Shown in pieces: positions 12,401 through 23,100 of a DNA stretch of 60,000 nucleotides (position 1 is the stretch's first letter; every line of letters starts with the position of its first letter). This stretch comes from Hydractinia symbiolongicarpus (taxonomy: Eukaryota > Cnidaria > Hydrozoa > Anthoathecata > Hydractiniidae), in the NCBI RefSeq assembly GCF_029227915.1, contig NC_079886.1, positions 6,264,001-6,324,000 of the forward strand, written 5' to 3'. Both the position numbers and the translations under genes were made by a program. The notes below the pieces were generated by a model that saw nothing but the letters and a program-made list of their open reading frames with translations, searched no databases and was not told where the DNA came from.

Positions 12401-14896
12401 TTTCAACAAGTTCCAAGAAGCTGACTTTCTTCTTTAAATTCTATGTTTGAAGCTGCACGTGCATGTTGATATAAAAAATAAAGAGCTACCCTTACTTTTG
12501 ACAAGCTGTGGTTTGCCCTTTGACATTGTGTATTAAATATTAAATATATACCTCAATCATTAATTAATGTTTTTTTATTTAGCACGTATGAAAATTATTA
12601 ATGGAAGATTTGAAATGTAATGACCTTATATCTACTATGCCTAATAAAAAAGTTTTAAATGATAATAATTGAATTACATGCGTCACAACAAAACATTCTA
12701 GATTATTATTATTATTAATGTGCCCTTATTATTTATTTTTGCCTTTTTGCGAAAGAAAGGAAGAGGTAAAGTACCTAATCAAATCAGTACAATTTTTTTA
12801 TCATGAAAAACTGGAAAATTAAGCTCAAATTTTCCACATTGAATCCAAATACCGTAGTTTCAAAAAGTTGACTAAATTGTTAAATGAAGTATCAACGTAA
12901 ATAGACGAATTAAATTGTTGAAAAAATATATTTGTGTTTTAAAAGTAAAAAGTGTTAGGTTGTTGAATCTTAAGACAATTTAGTGCATTTACCACCGCTG
13001 AAAGGTCAATTTACTATTTGATGTTGACAGCATTACTCCTCATTCCGTACAACCCCGTACCATGATCGATAAAGGGTAAAAAGAATAAAAATTACAAATT
13101 TGGTAGATTTTTAGACAAATAAAACTAGACAGCCTTTACCCTTGATGGAACTTAAACACATATTGATGATGACAAAGAACATAGAAACTGAAAGCATTGC
13201 TTTGAATAAGTACAAGTTATAAGATTATGTTGTTTTCACAGGAAATGATTTTTTATCGGTTTAAATTGTTCAACTGGGTCGATTATCTAAAGCTTAGTTG
13301 ATATATTAAAGTAGTAACTATTGACAAAATGACAAAATGTCAGAAGAGGAAAAAAACAGTAACGTCACCCTTTGAGCACTAATATAAAACAATTATAGAG
13401 AATTAAAATACACTTCAAAAGAATTTTCCCGTATTTGATTTATTTCTGTACCTGTGGGGTCATATTCTGCATTAGGTCATGCGTTATACATTACATTATA
13501 TATATTGCGATAAATCCCCTTGATCAATCACTTTACATACGTTATATATTACATTATATATACTGCGATGTATCTCCTTGATCAATCACTTTAACACAAG
13601 CAATAAAACAACGAAGGTATGACTTTAAAGTTTTAATGACCCAACTAAGAACAGTAGCAGAGAATATGCTACTAAAATTGACGACTCTACTTCTTCAGGT
13701 GGGATTCATGTTTGCACGATATTCCTTCGCGTTAAAGTTTGAGTATTCTCGCCTAATATGACACATAAGCTAGCACCTAGGAATGCATTATGCTGATATA
13801 AACCTTCAACGTTTGGTGATTTGCTCAATTTTTTATGAATATTTTCAATAAAAATTTCAAATTCTGATTTTTGTTTAGTAAGTCATGTTTGGAAAGCCAT
13901 TTAGCCTGGACAAAGAAGGTGTTTTAACCTGACCTAATTAGAAAAGGGTAATTCTGGATAGTTTAGCACAAGCCCTTTCTTGAATTTCTTGAATTGTGTA
14001 CAGTACATAAGATGTTTATCTATGAAAAGAAGTTTTTGATAGTGGCAGCATATTCTTTATTACGCTACATTCCCGAATAAAAATATAACATTTTTTATAG
14101 CAGTTATATTATTCAAGATTTCTTTCAAAATCTGTTTTTGTATTTATTTGAAATTTCATTTCCAATGGTCTATAGAATATTCTATTGCCTTCCAGCCACT
14201 ATTATTTTTCTTACATGTTAAATTTGATAGACCTATGGATAAAAGTTATACGCTTAAGAATAAATTTCAAAGTAACATTGCATGTTTCTTGAGAAATTCC
14301 GTAATCAGACTGTTTTGGAATTTGAATTTACCTAATTTTTAAAATATACCTTTCCCGAATTTGTTTACTTTAATGTATCGCTGCTATTTCCAAACTCTGT
14401 CATGAATGTGAATTTTAAAATCCCCACCTAAAACTTGATAAAATGTGAAATCTTTAGATTCATACAGCAAACGAACAACATGGTTTTTCTAATTTTGTAC
14501 TTATTGACCTCTGTTTGAAACAGAAGGTTATTAAAAAATTAAGAAGACTTTGTCCGCCACAGTAATACCAACTAAAACCCTATTGTCACATGTCGGATGA
14601 AGTTGGAAATTTATACGCGCATCAAAATAATAATGCTGAATTTAATCTAAAAGTCAAAACATTAAAATTCAAATTTTTTAAAAAAACATGCACTTAGGGA
14701 AACGTCTATTTGGATTTACTTCTTAACAGTGTATTATACGCAGAACGAATCTCTATGTTCTCTAAGTTATCAACACTGGCTAAAGGTTGGTTGCTTTATA
14801 TTTAGAACGTACGTATTAGTTTCGTAACATATATCCATGATTTCACTAAAAAAATACATCTTTTGCGATAACAAGCTTAGCAGGCGACGCAAAATT
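9440..14896. other. Long non-coding stretch with a few repeats
   Basis: No supported coding sequence. It contains a second copy of a dispersed repeat (about 11075-11260, matching 7540-7690) and a two-unit tandem duplication at 13482-13597. Other frames are short, lack ATG starts and show no domains. Confidence 0.55.
13482..13597. repeat. 58-bp tandem duplication, two units
   Basis: Two adjacent units start at 13482 and 13540 with CGTTATA, followed by an ATTACATTATATATA run and CTTGATCAATCACTTTA. They differ at several positions. Confidence 0.75.
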
Positions 14897-15040
14897 ATGT
14901 TGAGCATCTATTTATATAATTATATAAATAAATGCTCAACATCATTTCACTTTGCCCGATGATGGAAGAAGGGTGTCCCAAAACGTCGCCCACTAAACTA
15001 TCGTGTTCCAGAAATAATAAACCTTCAACAATAATACAAG
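14897..15040 (-). mobile_element. Stray Penelope-like terminal repeat
   Basis: About 14925-15036 matches the reverse complement of the left end of the Penelope-like element at 39.1 kb: CAACATCATTT, CTTTGCCCGAT, AACGTCGCC then ACTAAACTATC. Divergence is clear but modest. The inner end runs into an almost perfect palindrome (14897-14942) made of ATGTTGAGCAT, an AT-rich centre, and ATGCTCAACAT. No reverse transcriptase remains attached, so this is a solo or strongly truncated copy. Confidence 0.75.
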
Positions 15041-15202
15041 TACTTAACAGAAAAATCTTTAATAAAAATTGAACTGTTATTGCATTGATCAGAGCAACCA
15101 TGAAGATAGAAACAAAGAAGATTGAACACTTTTGTTTCTATTAAAATCACTCCTGATGCGATCATTTGTAAACCTATTCATGATGACTTTTTTAAATTCT
15201 AG

Positions 15203-15370
15203 CGCTTGTCAGTTTCAGTTTTCGTGAAAACAATTGATATGCTAATAAGTGATAACGTGACGAAATTAATTATCGGGGTCAAACAGCAGTTCATTTTAAA
15301 GGTGCTACGAAACGATTCAATAAGATCAATTCCCGCTATTTCTGAAGAATGGTGTGTAATAAACGGCAAG
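15203..15370 (+). CDS. Possible internal exon, unidentified
   Basis: A 168-nt open block of 56 codons, phase 0 at both ends, sits between an acceptor (TTTTTTTAAATTCTAG) and a donor (GGCAAG then GTACTC). It is richer in G+C than its surroundings and reads as a mixed hydrophobic and charged peptide with a single Cys near the end. No domain is recognised. Phase agrees with the candidate exon at 9272-9439 but not directly with the terminal-like exon at 17425, which would need an intervening exon. Confidence 0.3.
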
Positions 15371-15954
15371 GTACTCAAAAGGTCATAGTTAGAATATTGC
15401 TTATATTAAGTATTATTTTAACTCTCTCTTCCTTTTTGCTTAACAACGGGGCTTAGTGATAAGGCAATTTGTGCCTTCTTTTTGCTCCGGCCATTTTTGT
15501 ATATATTACAAGATATTTTAACCTGTAACATTTATATAACGGCAAAATATACCTATAACTTATTCAAGAAATTATACACACTTTGGAACCACATAGTGGT
15601 CTAGACAACCTGGTTATGAATAATTAACTTTTTTAATGAATATGCTACTTTTTTATTTTTATTTTTAACAAAATAAAAAAAAATCTTTCAGTATCCTTGT
15701 TGGCGGTAAAATGAGCTACTGTCTGTAAACGTATAAAAAATCAGTAAATCAAAATTTTTTTTTGACCAGGGGACTTTATATACAAGGAACTCATATTTTT
15801 CTATGCAAAATTGTAAGAAATATAGCCATTTATTTTATTAATAAAGTTAAAAGCAAGGTTACTATTGAATAAGTCATGGATATCCAATATATTTAGTGAA
15901 CATTTCTGTCATTTTCAGTTATATTTGATATTTCAGGTGATAAAGTTGTTTTTT

Positions 15955-16002
15955 TAGTCACTAAAGTCAAAAGCCAATAGCTGTTTTGTGGCCCCTTTAA
16001 AA
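15955..16002 (+). mobile_element. Fragment of MITE end
   Basis: AGTCACTAAAGTC, then AGCCAATAGCTG and GGCCCCTTTAAA, resembles the right end of the TTAA-flanked MITE at 59553-59902. A matching opposite end was not found nearby, so this looks like a truncated copy. Confidence 0.55.
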
Positions 16003-17424
16003 TGGCTGATATGCCTGATATGCCTTTTGTGTATCAGCAAGAAAAGCGTAATATAGACCTAACGAAAATTTTAATAATTTTTGAATCTGTTAATGAAATT
16101 ACGCTATTAAAAAAGAAAAATAATTAACTCTTCTACTTTTTCTCATTTTCATTTTCTCTTGACTTACAGTTGTTGGTAAACTGGTTAAAAAGCTTATTTC
16201 ATAAATAACGAATATAGTTAAAAGTTGTTGTTTTCCCCTGTGAAAGAAAAACAACACAACATCTCTAGAATAGTCGTGCTTTGTTAAAAACTTGCGTTCA
16301 TATAAACAAACGAGGCGCAAAAGGATTACGAAATGGTTTTTTGTAAAAATCTAGTGAAGTGTACATGGCGCATGGATATCAAAGGGATGACAAAAATAAA
16401 AGCAATTAGAATAGAATTTTTATGTCCACTGAGATGAGTTCAATCTCCTTCCCTATTTCTACCTCTATGGAGTAACATTTTATTGCTTTTATATTTCAAT
16501 TATTTGGTAAAAGGTTTCAGGTCTGGTAGCTTCAAGTTTAATCGTTCTTATGATTAAAAAGGGGATTAAAAAAGCCTTGAAAGGCTGAAGAATTGACAGT
16601 GTTGTTACTCGGAGGTCCTAGCTCAATTTAATAATTGTGCATATCACTGTAACAATTTTTTCTTTTCTTAACGATATAAAATTCTTGATAACAAACAACG
16701 CAGAGCCCAAAATATATCGCACACGTCGTCAATAGAAACAAAAAAAACCAGATCATGTTAATATTCTCACATTCATAAGACACGGATAAGTTTTTACATT
16801 TGAAATTTTATTTCATTGCTAAAACAAAAGAAAGAAAAAAAGTTGCTTCGTTCTTTCTTTTCTTTGTAAACAAGTCTTCAAAATTGCCGAAAAAAAAGCA
16901 TTTTTTTTAGGCAAAAGCTGTTGGAAAAATTATTTTTTCGTACTCTTCAATAAATATAGGTTGTAGCTAATTCAGTTATGTTTTTCCACAACAAGTGCAG
17001 GCTACCCACGTAGTGAAATAAACGATTTTAGTTAATATAGTTATACTTTATACCTTTCAGGTTTATACCAAGAAGGTTTAAATTAACCTCTCTGTTTATA
17101 CAAATAGAACATTTGATTTGACTATCTAAAGAGCAAAGTCTAACTGTAATGCGATGCACAGTCTTCAATTTTATAACGATGCATTCTATATGAACAAACG
17201 GTTTTTTTTAACTCGTTTATTAAACATAACAGTTTTTTTCATTTCAAGCCACGTATCAATGTATTATCCTGAAAAATTCATAAGGGAGAGTGGGTTCAAT
17301 TATTTCAATTTTGCAAGCAAAATTAGCAAAAACTTAACCTCAGGTAACACTTTTAGTTCAGACCAAAGCCAGACAAAAAAACACTTTGCACACATTGATT
17401 TACATTGTTTCTTTTTTTTTTAAG

Positions 17425-17629
17425 AATTCATTTTATAAGAATCACGAGTCTCAAAATTTGGGAATATCTTAAAAATCACCCTGAGACTCAATTAACACTT
17501 TTAACTCGCTTGCTTGAATGTTTATACATTCAAACGTTAGGACTTAAATTGAACACGCAACTTTCAAATGTTTTGTTTGAACAAGGATATGCTAAATACA
17601 TCAACACATTGTTGAAACAGAGCAAATAA
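17425..17629 (+). CDS. Possible terminal exon, unidentified
   Basis: A long pyrimidine tract ending in TTTAAG precedes an open block that runs to TAA at 17627-17629 (67 complete codons, entering after two bases of a codon). The peptide is Leu- and Thr-rich, looks helical and amphipathic, and ends in a Lys/Gln-rich tail (NTLLKQSK). Codon use looks more coding-like than the flanks. No family is recognised. It lies about 150 bp before the large palindrome, whose insertion could have separated it from a natural 3' end. Confidence 0.3.
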
Positions 17630-17779
17630 GATAACATAAGTGCTTCTTTTACACTCACCTAAGAACTTTTAGGCTCATGTTTTACAAATCATTAAGAGTC
17701 AAAGGCTTGGGTCAATTTATGTAATTCTATATTGATGCTGATATTTTTTTATTATGGATTTTTTACCTTACTTAATTCA

Positions 17780-19490
17780 CAACCCGTAACATTTTTCACT
17801 TAAATGGAAACCCATCATAATTATGTTCCCACTGCTTTATATCATTGCTTCACCTCGAAATCCGCTTCCAGCCAGATTGATCCTCCGCACATCATTAATT
17901 TCACCACGGAACATTATTTTTATAATTTTGAGAACTTAAAATTCTTAGTACTTTTATAATTTTGTTACAATAACTGTATCTTCTTTCTCTTCTTTTTTTA
18001 AAGGGTTTAATTACACTTAAAAGGCATATAAATGAACGTTGATGATCAATCTTAACCTAACGCCGACCCTAATCTAATAATAGTGCTTTTGACGGTTACA
18101 GTTAAACAATCATAGCAAGCACCTACGTTCGTTTCATCGAAAATTCTAGTCATGCACAGCAAGGAAAGAATCGATCTAGACCTGTCCTTATAAAAATTGC
18201 CCTTACATATTTTGAACCATTCTCCTATATTGTAAAGACTGAATTTCTGTTCAAAAAATAATTACTACAGAAATTAAGTTGGTATAAAATTATTCAAACA
18301 AAACGTTGATTGCAGTGAAGTAACTTACAGTGAAGTAATTTACAGTGAAGTAACTTACAGTAAAGTAACTTACAGTAAAGTAACTTACAGTGAAGTAATT
18401 TACAGTGAAGTAATTTACAGTGAAGTAACTTACAGTGAAGTAATTTACAGTGAAGTAATTTACAGTAAAGTTACAACAACCACCCGCACTCTTTCACAAT
18501 TTTATATTTTAATCCATTTACGTATTACTTCATTGTTGCAATGTAATATCCTGAGGCGGGTAAAAACGAAACCATCCCTAGCTTATCCTTAAGCTTAAAA
18601 AACATTTGATAATGCTATATAATCTTCACAATAATTTGAAGTTTATGTGATAAGTTATATATTTGTCAATAAATATTGTGCCTTCGTAAAATCGAGAATT
18701 TTTAATATTTAAGATGATATGTATTGATAGTTGCAACAGTTTTCATGTTACTTACAGTGAAGTTACCAAAAACACCTACACTCTTTCATAATTTTATTTT
18801 TTTATTCATCTGCTTATTGCTTCATTATGTCACTTCCTTAGTTTTATCCTGAATGTTAAAAACATTTGACCTTGACAATAACTAGTTAAACTTTGTGATT
18901 TAAATAATGTATTTCTTTCGTGAGTATCTTGCTTTGGCGAGGTGGAGTATTTCTGACATATAGCTACATATTTTATTGATTTTATTTCATGATTTTATTT
19001 CAGCCTTTGTATTCTTGTTGCCTTTTGGAGTATGCTATAAATATAAGGCATAGTTTCGTTCATAAACCATTGTTAAAAATAGAATATATTAATTTAAAAA
19101 AATTATGCTATTAAGGTTTAGCTTATCCGTTATTACCTTATGAATCTTTGACCCTTATTGCCGACCCTTAATGTCGAATTCTTATTCACACGGCGTGCGC
19201 CCGTTTCCTACCACACATGTCATTATTCTGTAAATATGTTGAAATGGTGATCAGTGCACCCCGAATAAAAGTGGTTACAATTATTTTGAATTCACTTCAC
19301 GCTATTGCAAAAAAGGATTCCTTCTAATTAACATCCAGTATTCAAACGATATGACCTTAAATTGCGCAAAATTAAGCGTATTTTGTTATTTTTTCAGCAT
19401 CATTAATTCTGTTTATTTTTGTTAAGCGCCATATAATCACTTAAAAAAAACGTAAAATACTTTGTTTTGTATTTCCCGAACACTTCCCGA
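17780..19490 (+). repeat. Left arm of large palindrome
   Basis: Pairs with 21465-23100 in reverse complement. It contains an 11-copy 15-bp minisatellite absent from the other arm, and two diverged direct copies of a ~130-bp block (about 18464-18600 and 18750-18870). Confidence 0.75.
18313..18472 (+). repeat. 15-bp minisatellite, 11 copies
   Basis: CAGTGAAGTAACTTA and close variants (CAGTAAAG, AATTTA) repeat at exact 15-bp spacing from 18313 to 18463. There are no indels. Substitutions fall at two main positions. Confidence 0.95.
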
Positions 19491-21464
19491 ACAACATCAA
19501 AATATTGCTTACTAACATGCAAGGGAAGAAACTGAGTGTGCGTTTTATTCATTAAGCATCCTTTTTTTCCAGCTTGTTATAAATTAAGCTAGCTGACTAG
19601 CCGAAACCTTGTTTGAACTAATACCAATAAACAATTTTTGATTACTAAGTACATTGGATTAAGCAAAAATATGCTTATATGAGCTACTAAGTTTCAGTAA
19701 ACTAGGCAAACATAATAAATTTTACAGTAAAAATGTAAACTTTTTGGAGAAATAGAAAGAATATGTTCGCATTGGTCAGCTAGCCAACATAAAAGTTGCC
19801 ACGGATTCACAATTTCAATAAATATTGATAATTTTTGTCAGACTATTAAACTGATAGCCTCTATCTTCCAATGTGCCAGTTGAAAATTATAAAACAAAAA
19901 TTTGTTAAAATTAAGGTCAAAGCAGCAAAGTAAAAAATTTAATTTAACCTAACTTCGCTACCTCAGCTGATCATGTAAAGGCTTATTAACAGATAACATG
20001 AAGAAAAAGTCAAAAAGGAGTTTTACCAAATAGAATTAAAGTTTTTATTGTGTTGAAAGTAAAATAAAGGTAAAAAAGAAAATTAATAAGGCAGGTTTTG
20101 CTATTAATAGAGAAAATCATTTATATAATCCTAAAAAAAACTATAACATATATTATATTATATAGTTAGCACTTTCATCAGTGGTGAAGACATTGGATAA
20201 GATTTTGATCAAATTATTCGGAAATATTAAAAAAACTTAAGGCTCATCTCTATTTGTTGAAATATTTCCCAGACAAGAAAATTTTCTTCAGATATTTTTC
20301 CCAGGCAGGGAAATTTTAATATCGAATCTAGATATTGGCAGCATACGTAATGTTAACAAAATCACAATTTCTGGATAATAATTTGTTAAGAATAATCAAA
20401 AATTAATTAATTATTTTTGTATTACACATAGTGTACACTTAGAACCGAAACCAGGTTTCGAAATATTTTTTAAAAATGTATTTTTATACTAATAAGTTGT
20501 CTATCTATTCGTGTATCAAAATGGTACCAGAGTAGTGATAGCTCCTTTGATCTAGCGCTATATCAGCAAAAAAACGAGGGTACAAATACTAAGAAACCGT
20601 AATATTTTAATAAGATATTTGCAAGACGAAGTGTATAGTTGTAGCCATTTTGATATTTTCTTTTTGATCCTTTTTCAACTTTTCAAATTTTATTTAGAAT
20701 TTTTATGTTTTCATATGTTAGGATAAACATTCTACCACGCTATTTAGCCATGCATTGATCTCAAACAAAACAATTTTAAAATTTTTGCAAATAATGTAGC
20801 TACCTGTAACACGAAAAGCAGCCTAACCCAGAGATAGCTTGCTAACTAGTCCTTTTTATGCTGTTCTGGTGAGACTTTTATTAAATTTGGTATTAGTGCT
20901 TTTCATTCTAGCCAACATATTGTTTCTTTTGTGTTATTTTCACTAATGTGATTTTTACTAATCTGCAACTTGGATTGTGGAACACTATAGATCTCCAACG
21001 CAAAAGTGAAAGCTTATTTAAATTGACGATTAATTTTGCAAGCTTCATAAATTTTGCAGATATCGTACAAAATAAAATTACTGGGTGATTGTTTCAGCTG
21101 GGTTGGGTAATGTGTGTTTTTAATTAAACGTATGATGCAAAAAAGTATTATTTAAAGAGAAGTACTTTTGAAATGTTCCTGTGTGAAGTGATCACGGTGG
21201 TATATTAACCTTTACTAACCGCTCTACCCGGAGTTAATAACGATTAATCTTTGTTAATGGAAATTACTTTGCAAAGTAAAAAATGCTGGGCGTCTGTTTT
21301 TTCTATGACAGGCTATTGACATTTTACAAATTATTTTCTTTGATGTTATATCAATTTCTGCATTTTATCAACAGGGCTTAACATATTTAAAAGTCACTTA
21401 AACTGCCCAATTCAAAATAATAATAATGATAGTGAGAGTGATTTTTGCTATTAAACAGTTAACA
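19491..21464. other. Spacer of large palindrome
   Basis: AT-rich, with no ORF of note. It includes a short duplicated block near 20262-20315 (ATATTTCCCAGACAAG and ATATTTTTCCCAGGCAG) and an AT-rich palindrome near 20140-20170. Confidence 0.55.
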
Positions 21465-23100
21465 TAAAAGTGTTCCGGAAATACGAAACAAAGCATATTA
21501 CGCTTTCTTTAAGTGATTATGTGACGCTTAACAAAAATAAACATAGTCAAATCATAGCAAAAAATGACAAAATACACTCAAGTTTGCGCAATTAAAGGTC
21601 AATACTGAATGTCAGTTACATGCAATGCCTCTTTCTATAGCTGTAATAGCGTAGGTGCGAATTCGATATAATTGTACCCAGAGTTATCCGGGGTGCACTC
21701 TCAATACCCAATATTGATCAGCATTCCAACATATTTTCAGAATAATCACACGGGTGGTAGGAAACGGGCACAGGTCGTGTGAATGAGAATCTTACATTTG
21801 CAACAAGGGTCAAAGACTCATAGAATAACGGATGAGCTATACCTTTTATAGGATAAATATTTTGAATTAATATTTTCTATTTTGATCAATGGTTTGTTTA
21901 GGAACGAAACTATGCCTTAGTATTCATAGCAAACTACAAAAGGCAGCAAGTACACAAAAAGTGAAATCATAAATATGTGACTATATGCCAGAAATACTTC
22001 ACTTTACCAAAGCAAGATATTCATAAAACAAATTCGTAATTTAAATCACAAAGTTTAACTAGTTATTATCAAGGTTAAACGATTTTAACCTCTAGCACAA
22101 AACTAAGGAAGTGTTTGCTTGGGACATGGCATTGCAATAATGAAGTAATGCGTTAAGAGATTGAAAAATATAATTGTGAAAGAGTGTAGGTGTTTGTTGT
22201 AACTTCACCGTTAGTAACATGAAAACTGTCGCAACTATCAATACATATTATCTTAAATATTAAAAATGCTTGATTTTACCAAGGCACAGTATTTATTGAC
22301 CCATAAACTTCAAATAATAATTGTGAAGATTAACCTTATCAAAATGTTTGTTAACCTTAAGGTTAAGTTAAGGATGGTTTCGTTTTTACCTGGCTCGGGA
22401 CATGACATTGCAACAATGAAGTAATACGCAAATGGATTTAAAAATAAATTTGTGAAAGAGTGTAGGTGTTTGTTGTAACATCACAGTAAGTAACATGAAA
22501 ACTGTTGCAATTATCAATACGTCCCATCTTACCATTCCTCTCTTTAATTCTGAGTAGCAATCAAAGTTTTATTTGATTCATTTTATACCGAAATTATTTT
22601 TTGCAATAAATATTATTTTGATCAGCATTTTAAGTTACACACAATAGGTGCAATGGTTTAAATGTTTTAAAGATTATCTTTCATAAGGTCAGGTCTAAGT
22701 CTATTCCTTTGTTGCTTTGCATCACTGGAATTTTCGTTAGAACAAACGTAGGTGCTTAGCTATGCTTGTTTTATTGTAACTGTAAATCATAAATTATTAT
22801 TAAATTAGGCTCGGAGTTAGACTAGGACTGATCATCAACGTTCATTGCCATGCCTTCTATATACAATAGAACCTTTTAAAAGAATAGGAGAAAATAGATA
22901 CAGTTATGGTTGTTTAGATTTCTTCTAAATGAAAATTGTAAAAACTAAGAATTATAAAAGAGTGGGGTGGCAGGGTGAAATTAATGATGTGCGGAGGATC
23001 AATCTGGCTGGAGGCGGATTTCGACGTGAAGCAATAATGTAAAGCAGTGGGAACATAATTGTTATGGGTTTTATTTAAAATGAAAAACGTTGTGGGTTAT
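21465..23100 (-). repeat. Right arm of large palindrome
   Basis: Reverse complement of the left arm. The block duplicated in the left arm is also present twice here (about 22085-22215 and 22370-22500). Where the left arm has the 15-bp minisatellite, this arm has a single unit-like piece (CATCACAGTAAGTAACATG). Confidence 0.75.

Larger units (their letters stand above)
17780..23100. mobile_element. Large imperfect palindrome (foldback-like element)
   Basis: About 1.7 kb at 17780-19490 recurs as reverse complement at 21465-23100, around a spacer of about 2 kb. Landmarks in the left arm include CTGCTTTATATCATTGCTTC near the outer end, GCGGATTT / AAATCCGC paired blocks, and GTTAAGCG near the inner end. 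The arms look roughly four-fifths identical by eye. The spacer has no sizeable ORF, so no transposase is carried. The layout (long inverted arms with internal tandem repeats, non-coding middle) matches the general description of foldback elements. A target-site duplication was not identified. Confidence 0.75.
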
